DNA from: Lactobacillus corticis
GTDB lineage: Bacteria > Bacillota > Bacilli > Lactobacillales > Lactobacillaceae
Direction: 5' to 3'
NCBI RefSeq assembly: GCF_018327645.1
Contig: NZ_BMAY01000004.1
Coordinates: 121,624 to 185,623, forward strand
DNA length: 64,000 nt
The notes below the pieces were generated by a model that saw only the letters and a list, made by a program, of their open reading frames with translations, was not told the DNA's origin and made no database searches. Position numbers and translations under genes: made by a program. Position 1 is the stretch's first letter. Every line of letters begins with the position of its first letter. This document shows positions 8,947 to 18,126 of this stretch, in pieces.

Positions 8947-9279
8947 CTATGATTCTTTCGTAATCTTACCATCGTTTACATGGTAAATTGTGTCCGCTAA
9001 AGTTCGAATTGTTTTTCCTTCGCTTGCTAAAGCTTTCATTTGTTTCTGGAACAGGGTAACAGCAGCATCATCCAGCCCATTAGTAGGTTCATCTAATACC
9101 AGCAGTTCCTGATCTTCCATGAAGGCTTGGATAATCGCCAATTTTTGTCTCATACCGAGCGAATATTTTTTCACTTTTAAATTGGCCTTTTGCTCTAAGC
9201 CAAACACCTTCATGGCCGAAATAATCTGCGCTTTAGTAGTAGTATTCTTAATTGATATATTTCCATCATTCATCCTCAA
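8947..9279 (-). pseudogene. ABC transporter ATP-binding protein remnant
   Basis: A 110-codon piece with the ABC signature (YSLGMRQKLAI) and Walker B with D-loop (LLVLDEPTNGLD). About the first 80-90 residues, including Walker A, are missing. Near the end, GKTI runs straight into RTLADTIYHVNDGKI, so the H-loop (usually TSH...) has also been deleted. It cannot bind or hydrolyse ATP in the normal way. The intact relatives are drug- or bacteriocin-type (ABC-2) exporters. No permease gene is adjacent, so this is a decayed locus. Confidence 0.85.
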
Positions 9280-9320
9280 CTATCCTCGTAATTATTAACA
9301 TCCGTTTGTAAAAATTATAT

Positions 9321-9360
9321 AAAAAGAGTCTAGAAAATACTAGCTTTTTCTAGACTCTTA
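9321..9360 (-). terminator. prs terminator
   Basis: AAGAGTCTAGAAAA (9323-9337) pairs with TTTTCTAGACTCTT (9346-9359); on the minus strand it is followed by TTTTTATATA, just downstream of prs. Confidence 0.85.
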
Positions 9361-9385
9361 TACTTGTCAAACTATTAAATTGGGT

Positions 9386-10354
9386 TTACTTGTCAGCTTG
9401 ATATCTGGTGTTAAACAGCGGACTTAATGGTTCGTGGTTTTGAATGCACTTGATTGCATCCCCCATCAAAGGTCCAACTGAAACTAGCTGCATCTTATCC
9501 AAACGCTTTTCAGCAGGTTGATTGATTGAATCAGTCAAAACGAGATTCTTAATGCATGAGTTGTTCAAACGATCAATTGCTGGACCGGACAAAACGGCGT
9601 GCGTTGCTGAAGCATAAACTTCTGTAGCACCAGCATCCATCAAGGCTTGCGCTGCCAAGGTAATCGTACCAGCAGTATCGATCATATCGTCGATGATGAT
9701 TGCGCGTTTGCCTTTTACATCACCAATGATATTCATTACTTCGGCAACGTTAGCCTTTGGCCGCCGCTTATCAACAATCGCAATTGAAGTGCCCAAAAAT
9801 TCTGCTAATTTCCGTGCACGAGTAACACCACCATGGTCAGGTGAAACAACTACTGCATCTTTTTGCAAATCGTGTCTCAAGAAGTAATCGGCCAAAAGCG
9901 GGGCACCCATCAGGTTGTCAACTGGGATATCAAAGAAACCTTGAATTTGCGGTGCGTGCAAGTCCAAAGACAATACCCGATTGGCTCCTGCAGTTTGCAG
10001 CATATCGGCTACCAGCTTAGCAGTGATCGGCTCACGTGCTCTAGTCTTACGGTCTTGTCGAGCATAACCGTAGTAAGGCATGACAATGTTAACAGTCCGA
10101 GCACTAGCACGACGAACAGCATCAATCATAATCAACAATTCCATCAAATTGTCGTTAACTGGGTCGCTGGTTGATTGCACCAAGTACACATCCTTACCAC
10201 GAACAGATTCATCAATGTTGATTTGAATTTCACCATCACTAAATCGTTCAACATCACATTTGCTGAGCGGAACACCAATACGTTCAGCAATTTGTTTAGC
10301 AAGGGGCACGTTGGAATTAAGGGCAAAAATCATTAAATCGTCTTTGTAAGACAT
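9386..10354 (-). CDS. prs: Ribose-phosphate pyrophosphokinase
   Basis: Makes PRPP from ribose 5-phosphate and ATP, feeding purine, pyrimidine, His and Trp synthesis, and the Xpt and PurR systems found here. The product is 322 aa. The flexible-loop and ATP-binding region [17 protein letters not shown] and the PRPP motif [13 protein letters not shown] are present. The Shine-Dalgarno is CGGAGG. It is usually next to glmU in Bacillota; here three SLAP genes intervene and a terminator cuts it off from them, so it must use its own promoter. Confidence 0.97.
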   Translation of the reverse strand: MSYKDDLMIFALNSNVPLAKQIAERIGVPLSKCDVERFSDGEIQINIDESVRGKDVYLVQSTSDPVNDNLMELLIMIDAVRRASARTVNIVMPYYGYARQDRKTRAREPITAKLVADMLQTAGANRVLSLDLHAPQIQGFFDIPVDNLMGAPLLADYFLRHDLQKDAVVVSPDHGGVTRARKLAEFLGTSIAIVDKRRPKANVAEVMNIIGDVKGKRAIIIDDMIDTAGTITLAAQALMDAGATEVYASATHAVLSGPAIDRLNNSCIKNLVLTDSINQPAEKRLDKMQLVSVGPLMGDAIKCIQNHEPLSPLFNTRYQADK

Positions 10355-10427
10355 AATTTCCTCCGTTGAAATAACCTATCGCTTTTATTTTAGCAAAAAA
10401 TAACGATAAATGGGCACTTTAGACACT

Positions 10428-10460
10428 AAAAAAGCATTCTGTACGAACAGAATGCCTTTT
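10428..10460 (-). terminator. Terminator of the SLAP operon
   Basis: GCATTCTGT/ACAGAATGC stem (10434-10455), A-run on one side and T-run on the other; in minus orientation it follows the 467-aa SLAP gene. Confidence 0.85.
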
Positions 10461-10461
10461 T

Positions 10462-11865
10462 TTACTCGCTAGTCACGAAATCACTCAGTGGCAAGGTAAT
10501 TGTGGAACTGCTTGTTCCTGTAATATTAACCTCACCAGTAGTCGATAAGTTTACTTGACTTTCGCTGACGCCATACGCTGCTGCCACTTTTTGAATCACT
10601 GCAGATTTTTCGGCCGCAGTTAGGTTATCTGGGTCAACTACCTTAACCTTGCTGCCATCCAAGGCGTTAATCGCAGTTTGCAGCTTCTTCTCCGCTGTCT
10701 TGACCTCAGCTACGGTTGCTTTTGCATTAGCTAAGACATGGCCGGCTTCAACAAAAGCAGCATCATATTGCGTTTGCTTATCCTTAGCAGCCAGTTGGTA
10801 CTTCGTCGTCCCTGCGATTTCAGTATTATACAGAGTTTGGAGACTCTCCTTATCACTGCTGGTGGCTGCTAATTGATCTGAAACTGACTTATCCGTGTTT
10901 TCTGGCTTTAAGGCTTTACCATAAGAAGCAACCACATCGCTAGCCCGAATATATTGATCCTGGCCAATAATCTTATACATCAAATGGACAGTCTTATCAT
11001 CATCGGACAAAACCATGTAGATTGCTTTATCTACTCGCTTAGCATTATCCTCGCCACCAGAAAATTGTTCATGCAATAACTTTCCAGCTTCATTGTAGAT
11101 ATTTGATGGCCGATCGCTTCTTAAGACTATCAAAGTCTCATTATCGCTCAAATAGCGCAATACGGTGTTTTTACCATTAGCCAATTGCATTCTTTTGCCC
11201 TTGCCATCAATTTTTGAGACATTGCTTGCCTTGATAAAACTACCGGCGTAATCGCCGCTAGCAACGCGATAAACCTTGGTAACACCGATATAGCCATATA
11301 AATCAACATAAATCGTTGAACCCTTCAACAATTTATCAGTTTTATCAGTGGTTAAATCATTGTCGTAAAAGTAGGAGTTATGCTTAATCGTTGCTCGATA
11401 TTGGTCGGCATTTTTAGGAACGCTAACCTTAGTGCCAAATTGCTCGGTCTTTTTGACAGCCTTCCCGTTTACTTTGGCAACATTAGCTGCCTTAATGTAG
11501 GCATTAGTGGCCAAGCGATAATACTTCACATGTTTAAGCGTAACCGTTTTGGCACTAAGAGCAGCATAGCGTTTGCCCTTGCGTAAAGTTTTAGCTTTTT
11601 GGTATTTGGTTCGTTTGCCAGACTTGGTGTAAACGTAGGAGTTTCTAGCTAAAGTAAGAATTGTTTTCTTAGACTTTTTGTCTGCTTTAGTTTTCTTAAC
11701 TGCTTTAGACTTTTTAGTTTTCTTGACGGTTTTGGTCTTCTTTGCCTTTTTGGCCTTCTTGCTAGCAGCAAAAACTTGATCATTATTTGATGATAAAGAA
11801 ACAGCCGGTGCTGCTAAAAACAGCGCGGCTGCCGAAACCGTCATTATCTTATGACTTAATTTCAT
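10462..11865 (-). CDS. SLAP-domain surface protein with FIVAR-like region (467 aa)
   Basis: Secreted cell-surface protein. Sec signal peptide (residues 1-34, cleavage near VFAA). A Lys-rich linker of KKAKK/KKTK units (about 35-68) precedes a SLAP module (about 69-135, RNSYVYTKSGKRTKYQKAKT to YIKAANV). A second, more diverged one follows (about 155-220). After a long middle part, a helical FIVAR-like region (about 345-405) leads to a C-terminal domain starting LTAAEKSAVIQKV. SLAP modules bind secondary wall polymers. Last gene of a three-gene operon, 18 nt after the previous one; function beyond surface display unknown. Confidence 0.85.
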   Translation of the reverse strand: MKLSHKIMTVSAAALFLAAPAVSLSSNNDQVFAASKKAKKAKKTKTVKKTKKSKAVKKTKADKKSKKTILTLARNSYVYTKSGKRTKYQKAKTLRKGKRYAALSAKTVTLKHVKYYRLATNAYIKAANVAKVNGKAVKKTEQFGTKVSVPKNADQYRATIKHNSYFYDNDLTTDKTDKLLKGSTIYVDLYGYIGVTKVYRVASGDYAGSFIKASNVSKIDGKGKRMQLANGKNTVLRYLSDNETLIVLRSDRPSNIYNEAGKLLHEQFSGGEDNAKRVDKAIYMVLSDDDKTVHLMYKIIGQDQYIRASDVVASYGKALKPENTDKSVSDQLAATSSDKESLQTLYNTEIAGTTKYQLAAKDKQTQYDAAFVEAGHVLANAKATVAEVKTAEKKLQTAINALDGSKVKVVDPDNLTAAEKSAVIQKVAAAYGVSESQVNLSTTGEVNITGTSSSTITLPLSDFVTSE

Positions 11866-11883
11866 AATTGATCCTTGTTAATG

Positions 11884-13086
11884 TTAAGCGTTCTTAACGT
11901 CGCTAACCTTGATGTAGTACTTATTTGGAGTTAAAGCCATGTACTTAACGCCCTTAATCGTCTTAACGCCAAGGTTCTTAAGCTTTACGTTCTTGCCAAT
12001 GTATGCCAAGCCTTCGTAGCTCTTTACGCGCTTGCCCTTGGCATCGTAAACATAAACTTTCTTGCTGGTAGTAACTACAGTCTTGCTAAGCTTAGTTGAT
12101 TTCTTGGTTGACTTCTTAGCAGTCTTCTTGGTTGACTTCTTAGCAGTCTTCTTGCTAGTAGTCTTCTTGGTTGACTTCTTAGCAGTCTTCTTGCTAGTGG
12201 TTTTCTTGGTTGACTTCTTAGTAGTCTTCTTGCTAGTAGTCTTCTTGGTTGACTTCTTAGTTGACTTCTTAGTTGAAGACTTAACAGCCTTACCATTAAC
12301 CTTTGAGACGTTAACTGCCTTAACAAAAACGTTGCTTGCTAATTGGTAGTACTTAGTGCCCTTGATCGTAACTGTCTTGGTGCTTACAACATAAGCCCAT
12401 TGACCTTTTTTCAAGTAAGTTACATCTAAGAATTTATTTACTCGCTTACCTTTCTTGTCATAGAAGTAAGCATTCTTGCCTAAAGTAATAGTATTCTTCT
12501 TTGCAGTAGTCTTTGAAGAACTAGTCTTTGAGCTAGATGATTTTGAAGTTGCGCTAGTTGAAGAACTCGTCTTTGAGCTAGATGAATCTGAAGCTGCACT
12601 AGTTGAAGAACTCGTCTTTGAGCTAGATGAATCTGAAGCTGCACTAGTTGATGAACTAGTCTTTGAGCTAGATGACTTTGAAGTTGCACTAGTTGATGAA
12701 GAGCTGGTCTTTGAACTAGTCTTTGAGCTTACCTTAGAACTCTTCTTAACAGCCTTGCCGTTTACCTTTGAAACATTAGCTGCCTTAACGTAAACGCCCT
12801 TAGCTAATTGGTAGTACTCAGTACCCTTGATCGTTACCGTCTTGGTGCTTACAACATAAGCCCATTGACCCTTAGCAAGATAAGTTACGCCGATAAATTT
12901 CTTTACGCGTTTGCCCTTCTTGTCATAAAAGTATGAGTTCTTCTTTACTGTAATTGTAGGTTTCTTGCTTGATTTTTTGCTAGCAGCTGCTACTGGAAAA
13001 ACACCATTGGTGATAACTGGAACAACTGGAGCAACAGCCATCAAAGCTGCAGCTGAAACCATCACAAACTTGCGACTTAACTTCAT
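11884..13086 (-). CDS. SLAP-domain surface protein with repeat linkers (400 aa)
   Basis: Sec signal peptide (1-36) and three SLAP modules: about residues 44-115 (KNSYFYDKKGKRVKK...), 200-270 (KNAYFYDKKGKRVNK...) and 340-400 (KKVYVYDAKGKRVKS... to YYIKVSDVKNA). Modules 1 and 2 are joined by a Ser/Thr linker built of SSSKTSSSTSA units; modules 2 and 3 by a KSTKKTTSKK-type basic linker. No catalytic domain is seen, so it is probably a structural wall or S-layer-associated protein. Second gene of the SLAP operon. The linker DNA is internally repetitive and may vary in length between strains. Confidence 0.88.
   Translation of the reverse strand: MKLSRKFVMVSAAALMAVAPVVPVITNGVFPVAAASKKSSKKPTITVKKNSYFYDKKGKRVKKFIGVTYLAKGQWAYVVSTKTVTIKGTEYYQLAKGVYVKAANVSKVNGKAVKKSSKVSSKTSSKTSSSSTSATSKSSSSKTSSSTSAASDSSSSKTSSSTSAASDSSSSKTSSSTSATSKSSSSKTSSSKTTAKKNTITLGKNAYFYDKKGKRVNKFLDVTYLKKGQWAYVVSTKTVTIKGTKYYQLASNVFVKAVNVSKVNGKAVKSSTKKSTKKSTKKTTSKKTTKKSTKKTTSKKTAKKSTKKTTSKKTAKKSTKKTAKKSTKKSTKLSKTVVTTSKKVYVYDAKGKRVKSYEGLAYIGKNVKLKNLGVKTIKGVKYMALTPNKYYIKVSDVKNA
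12095..12280 (-). repeat. Tandem repeat coding Lys/Thr-rich linker
   Basis: Repeated units of GTTGACTTCTTAGCAGTCTT type (plus-strand reading) with interspersed CTAGTAGTCTTCTTG, coding KSTKKTTSKK/KSTKKTAKK. The reading frame is kept throughout. Confidence 0.8.
12525..12720 (-). repeat. 45-nt tandem repeat coding Ser-rich linker
   Basis: About four copies of a 45-nt unit coding SSSKTSSSTSAxSxS; the two middle copies are nearly identical, a sign of recent unequal exchange. Confidence 0.8.
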
Positions 13087-13137
13087 AATTCTTTCTCCTT
13101 ATATCAAAAATAAATCTTCCCACATATGTCTTATTAA

Positions 13138-13827
13138 TTACTTAACGGCTTTGCCATTTACCTTTGAGACATTGGCTGCCTTAATGTAAACATTATTAGC
13201 CAATTGGTAGTATTTGCTACCATTAATCTTTACGGTCTTAGTGCTTACAACGTAAACCCAAGTTCCCTTGGAAAGGTAGGTAACGCCTAAGAACTTCTTA
13301 ACCCGCTTGCCTTTCTTGTCATAGAAGTAAGTATTCTTGCCTACAGTTACCTTATTCTTCTTAGTACTTGCAGTCTTCTTACTGCTTGAAGATGATGAAG
13401 TCTTCTTACTGCTTGAAGAACTTGAAACTGTGGTAGTAGTGGTCTTAGTAATTGTTAACTTACCCTTTGAGCTAGTCTTAAGAGTATAGGTTGTCTTGCC
13501 GCTCTTGTAATAAACCTTACCAGTAGTTGCTGATGCTGGCAGCCAGTAAGCTAAATCTGATTGGGTTGCATAGTAGTACTTGCCATTGATTTCAGTAACA
13601 TCATAAATTGTGTAAGAACCACCCTTAGCAGCCTTTTTATTTAACTTTTTCCCAGATTGAGAGTAAAAGTAAGTACTCTTGATCGTCTTAACCTTACTCT
13701 TAGTGTAGCTAGCCTTGTGAATAGTAGCAGCTTGAACGCTGGCTACACTAGTTAAGGCTGGTACGATTGGTGCAGCAGCTAAAGCTGCACTAGCTGAGAT
13801 CAACATCAGTTTCTTAGTAAATTTCAT
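13138..13827 (-). CDS. SLAP-domain surface protein (229 aa)
   Basis: Signal peptide (1-34, cleavage near VQA). Then a diverged SLAP-like module (about 35-110, STYFYSQSGKKLNKKAAKGG), a short Ser/Lys linker (SSSSSKKTSSS), and a canonical C-terminal SLAP module (KNTYFYDKKGKRVKKFLGVTY to YIKAANVSKVNGKAVK). The last module is close to module 1 of the next gene, so the two arose by duplication. First gene of the operon, 51 nt before the next gene, behind the promoter at 13863-13892. Confidence 0.86.
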   Translation of the reverse strand: MKFTKKLMLISASAALAAAPIVPALTSVASVQAATIHKASYTKSKVKTIKSTYFYSQSGKKLNKKAAKGGSYTIYDVTEINGKYYYATQSDLAYWLPASATTGKVYYKSGKTTYTLKTSSKGKLTITKTTTTTVSSSSSSKKTSSSSSSKKTASTKKNKVTVGKNTYFYDKKGKRVKKFLGVTYLSKGTWVYVVSTKTVKINGSKYYQLANNVYIKAANVSKVNGKAVK

Positions 13828-13862
13828 AAAACATATCCCTTTCGATCTTATCTAACAGTGAC

Positions 13863-13892
13863 ATTATACGCTGTTTTTCAGGATTGAGGTAA
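13863..13892 (-). promoter_or_regulatory. Promoter of the SLAP operon
   Basis: Minus strand TATAAT (13863-13868) with TTACCT (13887-13892) 18 nt upstream, about 35 nt before the first SLAP gene. Confidence 0.55.
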
Positions 13893-13926
13893 TTTTGTAA
13901 TATTAACTTTTCTAATCCTTAAAATA

Positions 13927-15312
13927 TTAATCCCAGTCTTTTGACTTAGATAATGGCAGCTTATGCCAGTAGTCTTCTTTGTTGACTTGGCGACCGCGGG
14001 CAATGGCCATTTCATAGCGTTTTACGTCCTTGGTAATCGTTGAATCGGCAGCAATAAAGGCATGGTCCGCAACCTTAATTGGGGCAATCAAAGTTGAACC
14101 GGCGCCGATAAATGAGTGATCGCCAACAGTAGTGTGGAACTTCTTAACGCCATCATAATTAGAGAAGATCGTGCCGCAGCCGACATTAATATCCTTGCCT
14201 AAAGTGGCATCGCCAACATAGGTCAAGTGACCTAGCTTGGTATTTTCACCGATTTCCGCATTTTTGACTTCAACATAGTTACCAATGTGCGCACCCTTAC
14301 GGATTACGGCATTTGGCCGCAAGTGTGAGTTCGGACCGATGTCAGTATTGTCATCCATTTGTGCTTGGACTAAGACGGATGAAGTAATAGTTACGCCATT
14401 GCCAACTTTGGAGTCAACAATCCGCGAGCCATTAGTGATGTAACAATCGCTGCCGATTTCACTGTTGCCCTTGATGGTCACGCCGCCTTCAATTACGGTG
14501 TCATTGCCAATCTTAACGCCAGCATCAATATAAGTAGTAGCTGGATCAATCAGGGTCACGCCATTCTTCATATGTTCAGTATTAATGCGCTGTTGCATCA
14601 ATTTAGTAGCTTGGGCTAAAGCAATGCGGTCGTTTACGCCTAAACTTTCACTAAAGTCCGGCATCTTGTAGGCCCCAACATGATCGCCTTGTGTCCGGAG
14701 AATTTCCAACACATCAGTTAAATAATATTCACCTTGAGCATTGTCATTGGTAACTTGGGCTAAGGCCGCAAATAGTTTTTGATTATCAAAGACAAAAACT
14801 CCCGTGTTAATTTCTTTAACTGCTAATTCTTCGGGATTGCCGTCTTTTTGTTCAACAATTCGTAAAACGTTGCCCTTTTCATCCCGAATAATGCGTCCAT
14901 AACCAAATGGGTTAGGTGCTTCAGCCGTTAAAACCGTAGCAGCATTGCCAGACTTTTCATGGTAGGCATATAGTTCATTGAAGGTAGCTGCCGTAAACAA
15001 AGGCGTGTCGCCGGTAGTTACTAAAGTCATGCCAGTTTTATCGCCTAACAAACCAGCGGCTGCTTTAACTGCATCCCCAGTACCTAATTGCTTTTCTTGC
15101 AAGGCAAATTCACTCTTGCCCTGCAAAAATTCCTTAACTTGGTCAGCCCCAGCCCCCACAATAGTGACAACTTCTTCTGGGTGAGCTGCTCGAACGGCAT
15201 CAACGACGTGTTCTACCATTGGCTTGCCGCACACTTGGTGAAGCACTTTGTATAACTTAGACTTCATTCTGGTCCCATTGCCAGCGGCAAGGACGGCTGC
15301 ATATTTTTTCAT
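13927..15312 (-). CDS. glmU: Bifunctional GlmU: UDP-GlcNAc pyrophosphorylase / GlcN-1-P acetyltransferase
   Basis: Makes UDP-GlcNAc, the substrate of MurA, in two steps. The product is 461 aa. The N-terminal uridyltransferase begins [21 protein letters not shown] (the usual LPK is LYK here). The C-terminal left-handed beta helix of hexapeptide repeats runs from about residue 250 and contains the acetyltransferase region [14 protein letters not shown]. It follows purR in the same direction; the prs gene normally next to it is displaced by the SLAP operon. Confidence 0.97.
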   Translation of the reverse strand: MKKYAAVLAAGNGTRMKSKLYKVLHQVCGKPMVEHVVDAVRAAHPEEVVTIVGAGADQVKEFLQGKSEFALQEKQLGTGDAVKAAAGLLGDKTGMTLVTTGDTPLFTAATFNELYAYHEKSGNAATVLTAEAPNPFGYGRIIRDEKGNVLRIVEQKDGNPEELAVKEINTGVFVFDNQKLFAALAQVTNDNAQGEYYLTDVLEILRTQGDHVGAYKMPDFSESLGVNDRIALAQATKLMQQRINTEHMKNGVTLIDPATTYIDAGVKIGNDTVIEGGVTIKGNSEIGSDCYITNGSRIVDSKVGNGVTITSSVLVQAQMDDNTDIGPNSHLRPNAVIRKGAHIGNYVEVKNAEIGENTKLGHLTYVGDATLGKDINVGCGTIFSNYDGVKKFHTTVGDHSFIGAGSTLIAPIKVADHAFIAADSTITKDVKRYEMAIARGRQVNKEDYWHKLPLSKSKDWD

Positions 15313-15358
15313 TACTAATAACCTCGATTAAACATAAAACTAAGGTCTAGTATAACAT

Positions 15359-16189
15359 TTAGAAGCGACTGAAATCAGTTCTAGTTAAAAAGTTACCCGG
15401 TTCAGCCACAATCAGGCTCTTGCCTGCATCGATTTGATTAATTTTTACTAAAGAAATGTAGTCATCAACTAGTTTTTCTTTATCAAAATCAGCTTCACAC
15501 AAAACGGTGATGCCAGCGACTGTACCTTCAAATTCCCGAACTAATTGTTCCATCCCGGTAATGGTACCGCCGCCCTTCATAAAGTCATCAATAATCAGAA
15601 CGTTCGAGCCTTTAGCCAAAGCGCGAGTTGGCAGTTCCATTTTGGATACTCGTTCAAGCGAAGATGAGATGTAGTTAACCGAAACCGTGGCCCCTTCAGT
15701 TACCTTGGAACGCTTCCGGGCAGTAACAAAAGGTACGTTTAAATAGCGTGCGACTGCTTCAGCCAAAGGAATCCCCTTGGTTTCAACCGTCATTACCGCA
15801 TCAATGTGACTATAAGCGTAGCGCGTAGCAATTAACGAGCCAATTAATCGCAAATCTTGAGTCGAGCTTAAGACATCTGACAGGTAAACAAAATTGCCAG
15901 GCAAAATCCGACTAGGGTCTTCAATGCGCGAAGCTAAGTCTGTTAAATATTTTTCAGCATGTCCTTGACCCAAGTAAGGAATATAGCGTACTCCACCGGC
16001 TGCCCCCGCAATAGTTTCTAAAATCCCATCTTGGTTTGCAGCAAGGGTGTGTTTTAAAATAGCTAAATCTTCGGAAATTGATGATTTGGCAGCGTCATAA
16101 CGCTTAGCAAAAAATGGTAATGAAATCAAAGTGTGCGGACGTTCCATTAAATATTTGGTCATGTCCACTAATCTTTCTGAACGTTTCAA
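15359..16189 (-). CDS. purR: Purine operon regulator PurR
   Basis: PRPP-responsive regulator of purine genes. It has an N-terminal winged helix (KRSERLVDMTKYLMERPHTL, then AKSSISEDLAIL) and a C-terminal phosphoribosyltransferase-like fold with the PRPP motif VLIIDDFMKGGGT. The start is taken as TTG at 16187-16189 because AAAGGAG lies 6 nt upstream and the family begins MKRSxRLVD; an upstream ATG would add 13 unrelated residues. 276 aa. Putative targets in this window are the CGAAC boxes between guaA and xpt. Confidence 0.93.
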   Translation of the reverse strand: MKRSERLVDMTKYLMERPHTLISLPFFAKRYDAAKSSISEDLAILKHTLAANQDGILETIAGAAGGVRYIPYLGQGHAEKYLTDLASRIEDPSRILPGNFVYLSDVLSSTQDLRLIGSLIATRYAYSHIDAVMTVETKGIPLAEAVARYLNVPFVTARKRSKVTEGATVSVNYISSSLERVSKMELPTRALAKGSNVLIIDDFMKGGGTITGMEQLVREFEGTVAGITVLCEADFDKEKLVDDYISLVKINQIDAGKSLIVAEPGNFLTRTDFSRF

Positions 16190-16242
16190 AGAATTCTCCT
16201 TTCTAATGTTTGCATTTGCTTGTATCATTTTACTCTATCGGG

Positions 16243-16281
16243 CAAAAAAAAGCACTAACATTTTTTGCAAATGTTAGTGCT
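16243..16281 (-). terminator. veg terminator
   Basis: AGCACTAACATT/AATGTTAGTGCT, a 12-bp perfect stem followed on the minus strand by eight T. It lies between veg and purR, so purR probably has its own start of transcription or depends on readthrough. Confidence 0.87.
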
Positions 16282-16302
16282 GCTGTTAATCTTTATGCTT
16301 TT

Positions 16303-16611
16303 TTATGCTTCAGCCTCTTCGGCATCGTCATCTTCGGCTTCAAATTCTGATTCAGCCAGTTCAGTTTGACTTTCTTCGCCTTCAAATTCCAAAGCAATAT
16401 TCTTGGTTAATAGGTCAGTGTAACTATAAGAAACGTGTTCAAAGTTATTTTGTTCTTGATCTAAATCAACCACAAAGACAGCCGGAAAAGTATTCTTTAA
16501 TACGCCGCGGCGCTTGGTAATTTTCTTGCGACCGGCTTGAGCAACAACCGTAATTTGTTCACCCAAGTGGGAATCCAGTTTGTTCTTGATTGACATAATT
16601 GATGTAGGCAA
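16303..16611 (-). CDS. veg: Veg family protein
   Basis: Small conserved protein, first seen as a vegetatively expressed gene in Bacillus and linked there to biofilm control; the molecular role is unclear. Core: IKNKLDSHLGEQITVVAQAGRKKI, then RRGVLKNTFPAVFVVDL. TTG at 16609-16611 is chosen as the start (MPTSIMSIKNK) because AAAGGAG lies 10 nt upstream; an ATG six codons later is the alternative. 102 aa, with an unusually long acidic tail (EFEAEDDDAEEAEA). Conserved neighbour of rsmA. Confidence 0.88.
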   Translation of the reverse strand: MPTSIMSIKNKLDSHLGEQITVVAQAGRKKITKRRGVLKNTFPAVFVVDLDQEQNNFEHVSYSYTDLLTKNIALEFEGEESQTELAESEFEAEDDDAEEAEA

Positions 16612-16688
16612 TGTATCACAACTCCTTTGCAGTATGACACATTTTACCACAAAATACTTGACATTTCAACAATCTACACCCTGTAGAT

Positions 16689-17573
16689 TTATTTATGCGA
16701 TAATTTTTGAGCTAATTCGATGTATTGGGGAATCGTCACTGCCTCTGGCCGAATTTGGGGATCTAATCCTAAATCAGCCAGCAGCTGTGCCCGTTGTTCT
16801 TTATCTTTTTCAAAAACTTTCAAATTATTATTCAAGGTCTTCCTTCTTTGGGCAAAGCAAGTTTTTACCACGCGATTAAAATGCTTTCGGTCACCCACAT
16901 CAGGCTTTTGGGCAAGCGGCTTTAAGACAACCACGCTGGAGTCAACCTTGGGTGCCGGCATAAAACTACGATGATTAACTTCCAAAGCAGTTTCCACCTG
17001 CATTTGCGTTTGGACTGCAATCGTTAGCGGACCATAAGCTTTAGAGCCGGGATGGGCAGCTAGACGTTCAGCAACTTCTTTTTGCATCATCAAGGTCAAG
17101 CTGGTGAAATTCAAATCGCTCTCGGCCAAGGCAAAAATGATGGGCGTCGTGATGTAATATGGCAGATTAGCTACTACCTTGACGGGCTGCTTTAAGTCAA
17201 AAAAGTCTGCTAAATCTGTTCCAAAGTCAGCTTTCAAGACATCCTTCATAATCAGCTTAAAGACCTGATCAAGCTTTTGCCCCTTAATTTCTTGGGGCAA
17301 TTCAGTTTGTAAAATTGGTGGCAGATCTTGGTCAACTTCATAAGCAGCCACCTTAGCTCCCGCTAAGAGCAGCTGTTCGGTTAAAGAGCCAATCCCCGGT
17401 CCGATTTCTATTACCTGATCACCCGGCACAACTTTTGCTGCCTGCACGATGCCCTGAATTGCACCTTGATCGACCAAAAAGTTTTGTCCAAGATTTTTCT
17501 TAGCTTTCACAAAATAACGATTAATAATTGCTTGGGTCCGAACTGGCGACCCAATCGGAATTAGTTTACTCAT
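16689..17573 (-). CDS. rsmA: 16S rRNA dimethyladenosine transferase
   Basis: Dimethylates two adjacent adenines near the 3' end of 16S rRNA, using SAM, in late 30S maturation. The product is 294 aa. SAM motif [16 protein letters not shown] and the catalytic NLPY motif ([13 protein letters not shown]) are intact. Its start overlaps the rnmV end by 8 nt. Loss of this enzyme gives kasugamycin resistance in other bacteria. Confidence 0.97.
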   Translation of the reverse strand: MSKLIPIGSPVRTQAIINRYFVKAKKNLGQNFLVDQGAIQGIVQAAKVVPGDQVIEIGPGIGSLTEQLLLAGAKVAAYEVDQDLPPILQTELPQEIKGQKLDQVFKLIMKDVLKADFGTDLADFFDLKQPVKVVANLPYYITTPIIFALAESDLNFTSLTLMMQKEVAERLAAHPGSKAYGPLTIAVQTQMQVETALEVNHRSFMPAPKVDSSVVVLKPLAQKPDVGDRKHFNRVVKTCFAQRRKTLNNNLKVFEKDKEQRAQLLADLGLDPQIRPEAVTIPQYIELAQKLSHK

Positions 17574-18126
17574 GCGCTTTTACTTCCTTAACTGCTTGTG
17601 CCAGCTGGCTTTCGCTTATGCCGAAGGTCTTGAGACGATTGAAAAACTGCCGTGAATTGCCATAACCAACCCGCAGCTTCTGCCCGACCAACTCGCGCAA
17701 ATGCCGTGAATCGCTGCGCCCTTCAAGTCCCAGCTGCCGGTAAGCAAAACGGGTTAGGTCACTAGTATCTTTTACCTCATGCAAATCTTGCAAGGCCAGC
17801 TCCAAAGCTGCTTTAGGCGCATGTTCAACCCCCAAGCTTTGGCCAGCTTTGTGTGGTTCGCCTTCTTTACGGGTGATGAAGGCCTGTTTGGCATCAGGGA
17901 CTGCTTCAGTCACTAGGCGCCGAATTCTTTCACCATTTAGGTCAGGATCGGTCAAAATAATGATTTCGCGTGTTTTGGCTAATTCTTTAACCTGGGCCAG
18001 CATTTCATCAGAAACAGCTGAGCCATTTGTTTCAATTGTTTCAATTCCAGGGAAAAACTGTTTCAATCGAATCGTGTCATCTTTCCCCTCAACAACTATT
18101 ACTGCGTTGTATTGCTTTTTCTTCAA
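17566..18126 (-). CDS. rnmV: Ribonuclease M5
   Basis: Toprim-fold nuclease that matures 5S rRNA. The product is 186 aa. Toprim motifs: [13 protein letters not shown] (Glu) and [14 protein letters not shown] (DxD). The start is TTG at 18124-18126 inside the tatD 3' end (38-nt overlap), with GAAGG upstream. The overlaps with tatD and rsmA mark tight translational coupling. Confidence 0.94.
   Translation of the reverse strand: MKKKQYNAVIVVEGKDDTIRLKQFFPGIETIETNGSAVSDEMLAQVKELAKTREIIILTDPDLNGERIRRLVTEAVPDAKQAFITRKEGEPHKAGQSLGVEHAPKAALELALQDLHEVKDTSDLTRFAYRQLGLEGRSDSRHLRELVGQKLRVGYGNSRQFFNRLKTFGISESQLAQAVKEVKAHE

Noticed and set aside
12095..12720. CRISPR-like array from regularly spaced repeats
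   Set aside because: Repeats are contiguous, in frame and coding; there are no unique spacers or cas genes anywhere in the window.
12062..12793. Plus-strand hydrophobic or acidic open frames opposite the SLAP linkers
   Set aside because: They are reverse-frame translations of the repetitive KKT and SSK codons; no start signals.
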